Assembly: GCA_964452285.1 (NCBI GenBank)
Contig: CAYVKW010000013.1
Coordinates: 1 to 26,958, forward strand
Reading direction: 5' to 3'
DNA from: JAUNST01 sp964452285
Lineage (GTDB): Bacteria > Patescibacteriota > Microgenomatia > UBA1400 > PJMF01
Length of the DNA: 26,958 nucleotides
Shown here piece by piece: positions 13,519 through 21,353 of this stretch. The notes beneath the pieces were generated by a model that was not told the origin of the DNA, made no database searches, and saw only the letters and a list, made by a program, of their open reading frames with translations. Within the stretch, counting starts at the first letter, position 1. Every line of letters begins with the position of its first letter. Both the position numbers and the translations under genes were made by a program.

Positions 13519-14802
13519 CTAGAGATATTGGTCATAGTCTTGACCAACAGCAGCTCCTTCAACAATTTTATTAACTTCTAAAATAACTGAGACAGCAATA
13601 AGTAAACTGGTACCACCGATAGCCAATGAACTCAAACCAGTAAAAAGCTGAAGAATAAAAGGCAAGACAGCGATAACGCCTAAAAAGAGACCGTCAACAA
13701 AAGTAAGACGTTTAATGACTTTTTCCAAAAAAAGCTGAGTTTGATGACCAGGACGCACGCCAGGAACAAAGGCGCCAGACTTTTTCAGCTCTTCGCTAAC
13801 ATCACGAGTATCAAAGAAAAGAAGAGCAGAAAAATAAGAAAGGGCGAAAACAATCAAAAAGTAGATGACGATATAAGCTGGATTAGTTTGAGAAAAGAAA
13901 ACTTGAAGCTGATCGCCGAAATGTGACCAGAATTCGTTTTGAAGACCACTGAGGGCGCGACCGATAAAAGCAGGAATAGTCATCAGAGTGACAGCAAAAA
14001 TGATTGGCATCACGCCAACAGAATTGAGCTTGACAGGAAAAAAGGTGGTTTGGCCGCCAATTTGACGGTTGCCTTGAGTGCGAGTGGCATAGTGAACTGG
14101 AATTTTGCGAACGGCCTGGTTAATGTAGACCACGACGGCGACAGTGGCCAAAATGCCAGCAAGAATCATAATCAGCATAAACCATTGTGAAGTTTGGGCG
14201 AGTTGATTCATCTGAGCGAAAGTGGTGGGCAATTGACTAAGAATACCCAAAAGCATGATCATGGAAATACCATTGCCCAAACCTTTGGCGGTAATCAACT
14301 CGCCTAACCATAACATAATAAAAGAACCGACGGTGAGCGAAAAAACCATAATCGCAATCGGTTGCCAGCCAGTGACAGAAATCAAGGAATTGGCGCGCAA
14401 AATAGAGATAATAGAAAAAGATTGTAAAATAGCCACAGGCAAAGCTAAAAGCCGAGTATATTGATTAAGTTTGGCGCGACCTTTCTCGCCGTCTTTTTGC
14501 ATTTCTTTAAACTTCGGCCAGATCATGGCAAGAAGTTGAAACACAATAGAAGCAGTAATGTAGGGGCTGATGCCGACAGCGACGATGGAAAAACTAGCTA
14601 AGGTGCCGCCGGTGACAATATTGAGAAAACTTAGAAATTCGTCATTGGCAAAAAGTAATTGTAAACGGTTGGTGTCAATTAAAGGCAAGGGAACCTCGGC
14701 GAGAAAACGAGCGACAGCAAACATGAGGATGGTAAATAAACCCTTTTTACGCAAATCTGGACTACCAATAATTTTTTGCCAAAATTGCTTCACTTTATTC
14801 AT
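13519..14802 (-). CDS. secY: Preprotein translocase channel SecY
   Basis: 427 residues, the usual length. SecY forms the ten-helix channel for export and membrane insertion. Visible hallmarks include the plug region GGTLASFSIVAVGISPYITASI (around residues 61-82; quoted parts GGTLASFS and GISPYI), QYTRLLAL in the second-third helix region, GQGLGNGISM-like KGLGNGISMIM (about 175), a basic cytoplasmic loop with KIPVHYATR and NSVGVMPIIFA, and AFVPGVRPGHQT near residue 350. The ATG at 14802 has an extended -10 only 11 nt upstream. It begins a three-gene unit with adk and map, separated from the ribosomal operon by one unrelated gene. Confidence 0.96.
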   Translation of the reverse strand: MNKVKQFWQKIIGSPDLRKKGLFTILMFAVARFLAEVPLPLIDTNRLQLLFANDEFLSFLNIVTGGTLASFSIVAVGISPYITASIVFQLLAMIWPKFKEMQKDGEKGRAKLNQYTRLLALPVAILQSFSIISILRANSLISVTGWQPIAIMVFSLTVGSFIMLWLGELITAKGLGNGISMIMLLGILSQLPTTFAQMNQLAQTSQWFMLIMILAGILATVAVVVYINQAVRKIPVHYATRTQGNRQIGGQTTFFPVKLNSVGVMPIIFAVTLMTIPAFIGRALSGLQNEFWSHFGDQLQVFFSQTNPAYIVIYFLIVFALSYFSALLFFDTRDVSEELKKSGAFVPGVRPGHQTQLFLEKVIKRLTFVDGLFLGVIAVLPFILQLFTGLSSLAIGGTSLLIAVSVILEVNKIVEGAAVGQDYDQYL

Positions 14803-14813
14803 AAGAAGGCATT

Positions 14814-14822
14814 ATTATAACA
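14814..14822 (-). promoter_or_regulatory. Extended -10 promoter of secY-adk-map
   Basis: On the minus strand TGtTATAAT, with a consensus -10 hexamer at 14814-14819. No good -35 is seen 17 nt upstream. The expected start is near 14807, only about 5 nt before ATG 14802, so the secY mRNA is probably leaderless or nearly so. Confidence 0.55.
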
Positions 14823-14872
14823 TAAAAAGAAGAGAGAAAGAGGGAAAAATAACAAGTTTTAGTTGAGCGATG

Positions 14873-16633
14873 TTATTTAGCACTGTCAGATAAATCTGAA
14901 GGATGTTGTTGATAATAACTATCGATGTCTAATTGCAATTGTTGACGAACTGTCTCAGCAAAAGCAGAAATTTGCTCTTCATTGGAGGCCGCTGTATTTT
15001 CTGAAAAACCAAAGTCAGAATTTAACCGATTAAAATCGTGAAGAAAATTATTTTGTTTCCAAAGGTCTAAAGCTCGATTGGGATCACCATCATAATAAAC
15101 GATTTTGTTTGGTTTTTGATCTGGATGAGCGGAAAAATAATTTTCCCAATAGGTTTGAGCTGGAATAGTTTGACTCGGATCTGGCTTTTGCCAAAAATAA
15201 CGAATGTTGTCTGCTAAAAACCTCTCAATATTATTTTTTTCTTGACTATGCAAAAGATGATTTAAGCCATTCTTAGAATCAAAGATTTCTCTAAAGGCAA
15301 CGCTGAATTTGGGAAACTTTTGGGAAGCAAGCGATATTAGTTGTTCTTTAGCTAAATTTGCAGCAGCTCGATCATAAGGATAATGCATTTCTTGACTAAA
15401 ATAATTTTGGGCTTCTGAAGTAGCAAAAAAAGCTTGGAGTTGAGCAACGTTTGGGGATTCAGAATCTATAAATGACTGTTTTTTCTGATCCAGAGCATAT
15501 TGAGAGCCAGTTTGTTGATCTACAAGAGTACTTTTGGGTAAAAAAACAATACCGCTGTCTAATGATATGCCTTGTTTGTCTTTTTGCCAAACGAATACAT
15601 CGTTCCATTGACTATATTCGCTGTTTGGATCTTGATAAACTAGAGGAGCGTTACCACCAAAAAGGTAATCATTGGCAATAAGGAGAGAAGGGAAAAGATA
15701 AAAAACTTCATTATTGGATTCGGCGCCATATAAGTCATCCATGACTCGATTGCTACCAAAATGAATGGCGGCGCGATCACGTAAGTCGCCAGGCGCGCTG
15801 GATGGATTAACAAAATAATCGAGCTTTTGGATAGCTTGTTGATAAGAATCCTTATCAACATTGATGCCGATGGCTTGTAAACGAGAAGGCAAGTCTGGTT
15901 GCTCTAAAATCCAAATTTCTAAAGGAGACTTAATTCTTTTATTCGGAGTGGAAATAAGTTCTTGGAAGCCAGAAGTAAATTCACCTTTGCCGCTACTATG
16001 CCACATCATACCAATATGATCACGTATACCTTGCCTAGTAACGTGAGTAGTAAAACTAGCAGGAAAGCGTTGGAGCAAAGTTATATAATCATTAAGAGGA
16101 AGTTGAGATAAATAATCGGCGGTAAAATATTTTTTTATTTCTTCTTTATCGTAAGGAAGTTGAGTCCAAAGCGCTACTTCATGACGATAAAAATCATTAA
16201 TCATGATTTGCGCTTGACGCGACTCATTAGACTGACCACTGCGAGTAGTTTCTATAATAGCTTGACTGATTTTGGCGCGAAGAGCAGGAATTTTATCTTT
16301 TTTGTCAGCAAGAGGAGACTGATTGAGTTCATTAATGCGTTGACGTAAAGCTTTGAGCAGAAAATGTTTTTTTAGTTGAATGCCAAGATTTTTATTTTGA
16401 TCTAGATTTTCAAGTTCGCTATCAATTTTTTGCCATTCAGCAGTGAGTAAATCGCTGTCATAACGATTTTGTTCAGCTTCGTCTTTCATAGCTAAAATAT
16501 CATCGGCAAGATCGGCGCGCTCGGTTTGAGAATGTTCCTGAGAAAATTCTTCGACAAAAGGAGCAAAATGAATTGAAGAAAATTTGCCAGTGTGTGAATC
16601 AATATTTTCAGGGTGAAAAGATGTTTCAGACAT
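14873..16633 (-). CDS. Large soluble protein of unknown function between rplO and secY
   Basis: 586 residues; I do not recognise a family. No signal peptide or membrane helix is visible, so it is probably cytoplasmic. Residues 40-130 are strongly charged and helical, likely coiled coil. The best-marked central block is residues 286-360: HFGSNRVMDDLYGAE, then EVFYLFPSLLIANDYLFGG, then DVFVWQKDKQGI. The end is Gln/Ser-rich. Codon and base usage look like its neighbours, so recent transfer is not suggested. The ribosomal operon terminator lies just upstream and an extended -10 lies 12-17 nt before its ATG, so it is transcribed separately. Its place next to secY is odd but gives no function. Confidence 0.7.
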   Translation of the reverse strand: MSETSFHPENIDSHTGKFSSIHFAPFVEEFSQEHSQTERADLADDILAMKDEAEQNRYDSDLLTAEWQKIDSELENLDQNKNLGIQLKKHFLLKALRQRINELNQSPLADKKDKIPALRAKISQAIIETTRSGQSNESRQAQIMINDFYRHEVALWTQLPYDKEEIKKYFTADYLSQLPLNDYITLLQRFPASFTTHVTRQGIRDHIGMMWHSSGKGEFTSGFQELISTPNKRIKSPLEIWILEQPDLPSRLQAIGINVDKDSYQQAIQKLDYFVNPSSAPGDLRDRAAIHFGSNRVMDDLYGAESNNEVFYLFPSLLIANDYLFGGNAPLVYQDPNSEYSQWNDVFVWQKDKQGISLDSGIVFLPKSTLVDQQTGSQYALDQKKQSFIDSESPNVAQLQAFFATSEAQNYFSQEMHYPYDRAAANLAKEQLISLASQKFPKFSVAFREIFDSKNGLNHLLHSQEKNNIERFLADNIRYFWQKPDPSQTIPAQTYWENYFSAHPDQKPNKIVYYDGDPNRALDLWKQNNFLHDFNRLNSDFGFSENTAASNEEQISAFAETVRQQLQLDIDSYYQQHPSDLSDSAK

Positions 16634-16644
16634 AGTGAATGTTT

Positions 16645-16653
16645 ATTCTAACA
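16645..16653 (-). promoter_or_regulatory. Extended -10 promoter of the 586-residue protein
   Basis: On the minus strand TGtTAGAAT (hexamer 16645-16650), poor -35. The start is predicted near 16638, about 5 nt before ATG 16633, again giving a nearly leaderless mRNA. Confidence 0.45.
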
Positions 16654-16678
16654 TAAAACGCAAAACGAAAAGCGCCAG

Positions 16679-16712
16679 AAAAAGCGCCGCGCTTGTTTAT
16701 AAGCGCGGCGCT
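16679..16712 (-). terminator. Terminator of the S10-spc ribosomal operon
   Basis: A perfect 12-bp stem, agcgccgcgctt / aagcgcggcgct (16683-16694, 16701-16712), 6-nt loop, followed on the minus strand by a run of five T. It sits about 27 nt after the rplO stop and ends the ribosomal transcript before the 586-residue gene. Confidence 0.85.
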
Positions 16713-16738
16713 GATGATTTTCTTTTGTAACGAAAAAA

Positions 16739-17182
16739 TTATGCTTCCACGGTGCCGCCGGCGGCTTCGATGGCTTTTTTGGCACCGGCAGTGAGACGGA
16801 GACCGGAAACAACAATGGCTTTGTCAATTTTGCCAGTGTTGATGACTTTGGCGGCGATAGATTTCTTGTCAATAATTTTGGCGAGTTTCAAGCTGTCCAA
16901 AGTAATTTTTTCCGCATCAACTTTGGATAAATCGCGTAAATTAACTTCAGCGACTTTGCCAAAGCTATTGAAACGTGATTTACCACGAATCATTGGTAAA
17001 CGCTTGACCAGAGGCAATTGACCACCTTCAAACCACAAAGGCATATTTGGGCTTTTGCGGGCGCCAGCACCCTTGGTACCGTGTCCGGAATTATGTCCAC
17101 CTTTACCAGAACCATAACCGCGACCGCGACGCTTGGCGCTGGCGCTAGTGGTTTTTTCGAGATTTGTTAAAATTTTTGGCAT
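16739..17182 (-). CDS. rplO: Ribosomal protein uL15
   Basis: 147 residues, usual length. L15 is a late-binding large-subunit protein. The N-terminal Gly/Lys-rich extension that reaches into rRNA is clear: RRGRGYGSGKGG and NSGHGTKGAGARKS (about residues 18-43). The C-terminal domain ends with GAKKAIEAAGGTVEA. Only 2 nt separate it from the rpsE stop, leaving no room for rpmD (L30), which is normally found here. It is the last gene before the operon terminator. Confidence 0.96.
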   Translation of the reverse strand: MPKILTNLEKTTSASAKRRGRGYGSGKGGHNSGHGTKGAGARKSPNMPLWFEGGQLPLVKRLPMIRGKSRFNSFGKVAEVNLRDLSKVDAEKITLDSLKLAKIIDKKSIAAKVINTGKIDKAIVVSGLRLTAGAKKAIEAAGGTVEA

Positions 17183-17184
17183 GA

Positions 17185-17865
17185 TTATTTCGCTTTCTGA
17201 TCAGTAACTGGTTTTTTGGCTGAGGAAGTTTTTTTATTTGCCGGTGCTTTTTTGGCTGGAGCAGCTTTAGCAACTGGCGCTGATTTTTTGTCAGTTGGAG
17301 CTTGGTTAGCTTTTTCCTTAGCAATTTCAGCTTTAAGCTTGGCTTCTTCTTCAGCTTCCACTTCAATAATAGATTTCAAAGTAATACCTTTAAGAGCAAC
17401 CATACGACTCATTTGTGTCAGAGCTTCAAAAGTGGCATAAACATTGGATGCTTGATTACTAGTGCCCAAAATTTTGGCGGATAAATCGCGAATACCAGCG
17501 GCTTCAACGACGCTACGAATGGCGCCGCCAGCAATAACGCCCGATCCTTTAGGAGCCGGTTTCAAGATAATCTTGGCGGCGCCTTTTTTGAGCGATAAAG
17601 GGAAAGGAATAGTAGTTCCATCCATAGGCACAGTAATTAAGTTCTTTTTAGCTTTTTTAGCAGCTTTTTTGATAGAGCCCAAAACGTCTTTACCTTTGCC
17701 TAAACCGACACCGACGCGACCTTTTTTGTCACCAACGACCACTAGAATAGAAAAACCGAACTGATTACCGCCTTTAGTTTTTTTAGAAACGCGCGAGACT
17801 TGAACAACTTTTTCCTCAAAAGTAGTGTCCTTTTCTTCACGACGATTATTGTTATTGTATGACAT
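17185..17865 (-). CDS. rpsE: Ribosomal protein uS5 with basic low-complexity tail
   Basis: 226 residues, against about 165 for typical S5. S5 binds 16S rRNA near the decoding site and helps accuracy. The N-terminal S5 domain is normal: FEEKVVQVSRVSKKTKGG and VGVGLGKGKDV (about residues 17-62). The C-terminal domain has GSGVIAGGAIRSVVEAAGI and KILGTSNQASNVY. From about residue 170 the sequence becomes helical and then a Lys/Ala/Pro-rich tail (AAPAKKAPANKK and similar). The tail resembles the one on L22 in this operon. Confidence 0.95.
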   Translation of the reverse strand: MSYNNNNRREEKDTTFEEKVVQVSRVSKKTKGGNQFGFSILVVVGDKKGRVGVGLGKGKDVLGSIKKAAKKAKKNLITVPMDGTTIPFPLSLKKGAAKIILKPAPKGSGVIAGGAIRSVVEAAGIRDLSAKILGTSNQASNVYATFEALTQMSRMVALKGITLKSIIEVEAEEEAKLKAEIAKEKANQAPTDKKSAPVAKAAPAKKAPANKKTSSAKKPVTDQKAK

Positions 17866-17867
17866 AA

Positions 17868-18236
17868 TTAAGCCTCCACTCCATTCTCTCTAATGACTTC
17901 CACGGCGGCTTTGATACGACCATGGAATTTACAAGCACCCCGATCAACAGCCAGAGCTGTGATTTTTTTGGCTTTGAGTGCATCGGCTAAAACTTGACCA
18001 GCTTGAGCGGCGCGCTCGGTTTTAGTGGCGCTAGCTTTAATTTTTTTAGCTTTGATTAAAGCGGCGTCACTAACTGATGCCAAAATATGACCCTGAGCAT
18101 CGATAATTTGTAAGTAAATAAACTTATTGGAGCGAGTGATAAGCAACTTCGGACGGTCGCTAGTAGCGACGACTTTTTTGTGCACTCTCAAAGCTCTTTT
18201 TTGTTGGATTGTAAGATTGTGTTTAATTGTTGGCAT
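17868..18236 (-). CDS. rplR: Ribosomal protein uL18
   Basis: 122 residues. L18 binds 5S rRNA in the central protuberance with L5. Hallmarks are RALRVHKKV near the N-terminus, RPKLLITRSNKFIYLQIIDAQGHILAS split as RSNKFIYLQIID and GHILASVSD, and the end block VDRGACKFHGRIKA-x-EVIRENG, matching the family's FDRGGFKYHGRVKALAEAARE ending. Spacing to its neighbours is tight (2 nt to rpsE). Confidence 0.95.
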   Translation of the reverse strand: MPTIKHNLTIQQKRALRVHKKVVATSDRPKLLITRSNKFIYLQIIDAQGHILASVSDAALIKAKKIKASATKTERAAQAGQVLADALKAKKITALAVDRGACKFHGRIKAAVEVIRENGVEA

Positions 18237-18247
18237 AAGTTCCTTTT

Positions 18248-18787
18248 TTATTTAGCAGCCGCTTTACCTTGCTTGCGGCGGACAATTTCGTCTTGATAAC
18301 GGATACCTTTGCCTTTATAAGGTTCTGGCGGACGAATACGACGGATATTGGCTGCCGCTTGACCGACAGCTTGTTTATCAAAACCACTAACGGTAATAGT
18401 ATCTTGACCAACGACGGTAAAAGTAATGTTTTCCGCTGGGTTAACCTCCACAGTGTGAGAGAAACCAACAGCTAAAGAAATACCTTTACCAACGCTAGCG
18501 ACACGATAACCAGTACCGACTAATTTCAAAGTTTTGCTATAACCTTCACTGACACCGATAAAAGCGTTGCGCAAAAGTGCTTTAATTAAACCCATGAAAG
18601 CTTTGCTTTGACTGCTTTCATCAGCACGTTTGACGACCGCGCCGGCGTCACTAATATCGAGCGAGATTTTTGGCAAAAGGTTAATCACGAGTTGACCCTT
18701 TGGGCCTTTGACCGTGACTAGACCATTTTCTACCACCGCACTCACTCCAGCGGGTATGATTATTGGTTTACTACTAATTTTTGCCAT
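18248..18787 (-). CDS. rplF: Ribosomal protein uL6
   Basis: 179 residues, usual length. L6 is a two-domain protein near the GTPase-associated centre. It begins with the family pattern SKPIIIPAGVSAVV and VKGPKGQL. The second domain has LVGTGYRVASVGKGISLAVGFSH (parts LVGTGYRV and LAVGFSH) and the end motif RRIRPPEPYKGKGIRY, which is diagnostic. It lies 36 nt after rpsH in the expected spc order. Confidence 0.96.
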   Translation of the reverse strand: MAKISSKPIIIPAGVSAVVENGLVTVKGPKGQLVINLLPKISLDISDAGAVVKRADESSQSKAFMGLIKALLRNAFIGVSEGYSKTLKLVGTGYRVASVGKGISLAVGFSHTVEVNPAENITFTVVGQDTITVSGFDKQAVGQAAANIRRIRPPEPYKGKGIRYQDEIVRRKQGKAAAK

Positions 18788-18823
18788 AAAGTTTTTTTGC
18801 TTTCAAATATCCTTTAATAACTT

Positions 18824-19216
18824 TTACCAAACTTGACAGAGTAATTCTCCACCAAGAGATTTTTTCTTAGCGACTGTTCCAGAAACAATACCGGCGCTGG
18901 TAGACAAAATAGCCAAACCATAACCGTGTAAAACCTGAGGAATATCGGCACAAGCAACATAACTACGCACACCTGGTTTGGAAATGCGTTTAAGACCAGT
19001 GACGGCAGGAGTGCCATTACTGTATTTCAAAGTCAAAAGAAGATTTTGATGTTTTTTGTCATCGGTGACAACTTCTAACTTTTCTAGATAACCAGCGTCG
19101 AGCATCACTTGCGCAATAGCAACGCGAGCTTTGGAAGAAGGCATACTAACGTCATTTTTATTGGCTTTGTAAGCGTTTCTGATTCTGGTTAACATGTCGG
19201 CGATTGTATCGGTCAT
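18824..19216 (-). CDS. rpsH: Ribosomal protein uS8
   Basis: 130 residues, usual length. S8 binds helix 21 of 16S rRNA and in many bacteria represses the spc operon. MTDTIADMLTRIRNAYKAN is the standard N-terminus and the C-terminal signature is ISTSAGIVSGTVAKKKSLGGELLCQVW (seen as STSAGIVSG and GGELLCQVW). It has 15 nt to rpsN. No S8-like mRNA site was identified. Confidence 0.96.
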   Translation of the reverse strand: MTDTIADMLTRIRNAYKANKNDVSMPSSKARVAIAQVMLDAGYLEKLEVVTDDKKHQNLLLTLKYSNGTPAVTGLKRISKPGVRSYVACADIPQVLHGYGLAILSTSAGIVSGTVAKKKSLGGELLCQVW

Positions 19217-19231
19217 AAAATTTTTCCTTAA

Positions 19232-19462
19232 TTATTTACTAGCTTTCACTACGCCTGGCAATTCGCCGCGACTGGCCAATTCTCGAAAAGTAAGCCGAGA
19301 AAGACCAAAGTAACGCATGTAGCCGTGAGGGCGACCAGTGATAGAACAGCGATTGTGAAAACGAGTAGAAACTTTATTTGGTTTTTTGATGCCTAAACTA
19401 CGATAAGCGGCGGCTTTGGCGCCGATTTTTTGATTTTTGACAACTTTACTAATTTTTGCCAT
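19232..19462 (-). CDS. rpsN: Ribosomal protein uS14, short zinc-free form
   Basis: 76 residues. S14 sits in the head of the small subunit. The conserved C-terminal half is clear: RFHNRCSITGRPHGYMRYFGLSR (seen as NRCSITGRPHGY and FGLSRLTFRELA) and GELPGVVKAS. Only one cysteine remains where zinc-binding forms have two CxxC pairs, so it is the C-minus type. At 76 residues it is shorter than the usual zinc-free form (about 89-101) and longer than the zinc form (about 61). Confidence 0.94.
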   Translation of the reverse strand: MAKISKVVKNQKIGAKAAAYRSLGIKKPNKVSTRFHNRCSITGRPHGYMRYFGLSRLTFRELASRGELPGVVKASK

Positions 19463-19489
19463 AGGTTGTTTTTAACTTTCTTATTTTCC

Positions 19490-20047
19490 TTATTGTTTGT
19501 TTTCTTTGCTAAAAGGCATACCAAGTAATTCCAAGAAACGGAAAGCATCTTTATCATTACTATTGGTAACAAAATTGATTTGCAAAGGTCTGATTCTCTC
19601 GATTTCGTCGTATTTGATTTCTGGAAAGATAATTTGCTCTTCAATGCCTAAGCTATAATTACCATGACCGTCAAAAGCGACACGACTAACACCGCGGAAA
19701 TCTTTGACCCGAGGCAAGACGATAGAAATCAACTTGTCGACGAAGTCCCACATTCTTTCACCGCGTAAAGTAACCATGACGCCCATAGGGTCACCTTGAC
19801 GAAGTTTGAAGTTGGCGATGGCTTTTTTGGCGCGAGTGATTTGAGGCGCTTGACCAGTGATTAAGGCGACCTGAGCTTTGATGTTTTCAAGCGCCTGAGC
19901 ACGAGCGCGGGGATCCGCGGGATCCGTCACTCCGAGATTGACAACAACTTTTTTGAGTTGTGGCACTCGGAAAACGCTGACGTCACCTAATTCTTTTTTC
20001 AAAACAGGGACGATTTCTTCTTGATAACGAGTTTTGAGTCTATTCAT
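19490..20047 (-). CDS. rplE: Ribosomal protein uL5
   Basis: 185 residues, usual length. L5 holds 5S rRNA in the central protuberance and contacts P-site tRNA. The order of motifs fits the family: PQLKKVVVNLGVTD, TGQAPQITRAKKAIANFKLRQG (seen as TRAKKAIANFKLR), PMGVMVTLRGERMWDFVDKL, then RGVSRVAFDGHGNYSLGI and QIIFPEIKYD. It lies 2 nt after rplX. Confidence 0.96.
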   Translation of the reverse strand: MNRLKTRYQEEIVPVLKKELGDVSVFRVPQLKKVVVNLGVTDPADPRARAQALENIKAQVALITGQAPQITRAKKAIANFKLRQGDPMGVMVTLRGERMWDFVDKLISIVLPRVKDFRGVSRVAFDGHGNYSLGIEEQIIFPEIKYDEIERIRPLQINFVTNSNDKDAFRFLELLGMPFSKENKQ

Positions 20048-20049
20048 AA

Positions 20050-20364
20050 TTATTTCTTGCTTTCTGTGATGACAGTTTTGGTTTTTTTGAAAATACGAGT
20101 TTTGACGCCGTCTTTCAAGATGTAACCAACTCTGTCTGGTTGACCTTTTTCATTGAGAATAGCGATATTGGCAGTGGGTAAAGCACGTTCTTGACGAATG
20201 ATTTCGCCAGCACGACCTTGCATTTTGCGAACGTGCTTGACAAAAATGTTGGCTCCAGCCACAACTACTTTATTCTCTTTAGGTAAGACTTTAATAATAT
20301 TTGATTTTTTACCTTTGTCTTTGCCAGCAGTGACAATGACTTGATCATTAACTTTGAATTTCAT
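20050..20364 (-). CDS. rplX: Ribosomal protein uL24
   Basis: 104 residues. L24 starts assembly of the large subunit. It contains the KOW motif near the start: KVNDQVIVTAGKDKGKKSNI (about residues 4-23), then ENKVVVAGANIFVKHVRK. It lies between rplN (1 nt) and rplE (2 nt) in standard order. Confidence 0.95.
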   Translation of the reverse strand: MKFKVNDQVIVTAGKDKGKKSNIIKVLPKENKVVVAGANIFVKHVRKMQGRAGEIIRQERALPTANIAILNEKGQPDRVGYILKDGVKTRIFKKTKTVITESKK

Positions 20365-20365
20365 A

Positions 20366-20740
20366 TTAGAGTACCTCCGCAGCTAAATTGGCAATTTTGG
20401 TAAAACCATTGTTTTTTACTTCACGGGCAACCGGACCAAAAACACGAGTGCCGACGGGATCGAGATTTTCCATAGCGGTAATCACCACAGCGGCATTATC
20501 ACCAAAGCGAACATATTCGCCACCGACGCGTTTAAACTCTTTATGAGTACGAACGACAACAGCTTTGACTTTTTCACCTTTTTTGACGGTGCCATTAGGA
20601 TCAGCCTTAATAACTGAAGCAGTGACGATGTCACCAACGTAACCAAAACGGCGTTTGGAACCACCGTGGACTTGGATAACGCGAATGCGTTTGGCTCCAG
20701 AATTATCGGCGACATCTAAGATAGAACGAACTTGGATCAT
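20366..20740 (-). CDS. rplN: Ribosomal protein uL14
   Basis: 124 residues, usual length. L14 forms part of the subunit interface. It begins MIQVRSILDVADNSGAKRI, has VGDIVTASVIKADPNGTVKKG (seen as VGDIVTASVIKA) and KAVVVRTHKEFKR, and ends with TRVFGPVAREVKNNGFTKIAN (seen as RVFGPVAREV) and LAAEVL. It starts 2 nt after the repaired rpsQ stop. Confidence 0.97.
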   Translation of the reverse strand: MIQVRSILDVADNSGAKRIRVIQVHGGSKRRFGYVGDIVTASVIKADPNGTVKKGEKVKAVVVRTHKEFKRVGGEYVRFGDNAAVVITAMENLDPVGTRVFGPVAREVKNNGFTKIANLAAEVL

Positions 20741-20742
20741 AA

Positions 20743-21140
20743 TTATTTTTCTTTCTGAGCAGGAGCCAAAACCTTGAAAGATTTGGTTTTGCTAATGGGG
20801 CGGCAGGAAACAATGTCCACTGACTGACCCAAAGTCAATTCCAAACCAGGATCAACTTGGCAAGCATATTTTTTACTTTGNNNNNNNNNNNNNNNNNNNN
20901 NNNNNNNNNNNNNNNNNNNNNNNNNNNNNNNNNNNNNNNNNNNNNNNNNNNNNNNNNNNNNNNNNNNNNNNNNNNNNNNNGACCCAAAGTCAATTCCAAA
21001 CCAGGATCAACTTGGCAAGCATATTTTTTACTTTGACGCAAGAATTTCTTGTAAAGCGGGTGTTGATAACGAGTTTCAACTTCCACTAAGGCCGTATTTT
21101 GATTTTTAAGAGAAACGACTGTACCGGTGAGAGTTTTCAT
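20743..21140 (-). CDS. rpsQ: Ribosomal protein uS17, broken by a scaffold gap
   Basis: The ATG at 21140 gives 53 residues (starting MKTLTGTVVSLKNQNTALVE, with HPLYKKFLRQSKK) before the run of N. Sequence left of the gap reads on in the correct frame as QSVDIVSCRPISKTKSF, ending with TAA at 20743-20745. The 55 bases on each side of the gap are identical, so 155 of these positions are surplus. Removing them leaves 243 bp, an intact 80-residue S17 of normal length. Read through the N run, the gene would falsely appear truncated and frameshifted. S17 is an early-binding small-subunit protein. It sits between rpmC and rplN as usual. Confidence 0.93.
20826..21035. other. Scaffold gap with duplicated 55-bp ends (assembly artefact)
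   Basis: Positions 20826-20880 and 20981-21035 are identical, flanking 100 N (20881-20980). Adjacent contigs that overlap by one k-mer (k = 55) and were joined with a fixed-length gap would give exactly this. The real sequence should be one copy with no gap. Confidence 0.95.
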
Positions 21141-21141
21141 A

Positions 21142-21348
21142 TTAAATACTTTCCAATTCTTTTTCGCGTAAAATAGTGTGCAAACGAGCGATGTCGGTCT
21201 TGAAAGACTTAATCATGCTAACGTTTTTGAGTTTATTGGCACTCTTGGCTAAATAAGCGCTAGTGAGTTTAGTTGAAAGGGCGGTAATTTCTGCTTCAAT
21301 TTCAGCAGGAGTTTTGGCGCGCCAATCTTTGATTTCTTGATGTTTCAT
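21142..21348 (-). CDS. rpmC: Ribosomal protein uL29
   Basis: 68 residues, an all-helical protein near the tunnel exit. IKDWRAKTPAEIEAEI opens the first helix and IKSFKTDIARLHTILREKE closes the second, matching the K-x-R-R-x-IAR-TxL pattern of the family. It starts 5 nt after rplP and its stop is 1 nt from the rpsQ start. Confidence 0.93.
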   Translation of the reverse strand: MKHQEIKDWRAKTPAEIEAEITALSTKLTSAYLAKSANKLKNVSMIKSFKTDIARLHTILREKELESI

Positions 21349-21353
21349 ATAAT

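Noticed and set aside
20835..21140. Truncated or frameshifted rpsQ
   Set aside because: The break is produced by 100 N and a duplicated 55-bp end. Removing 155 bp restores an intact gene.
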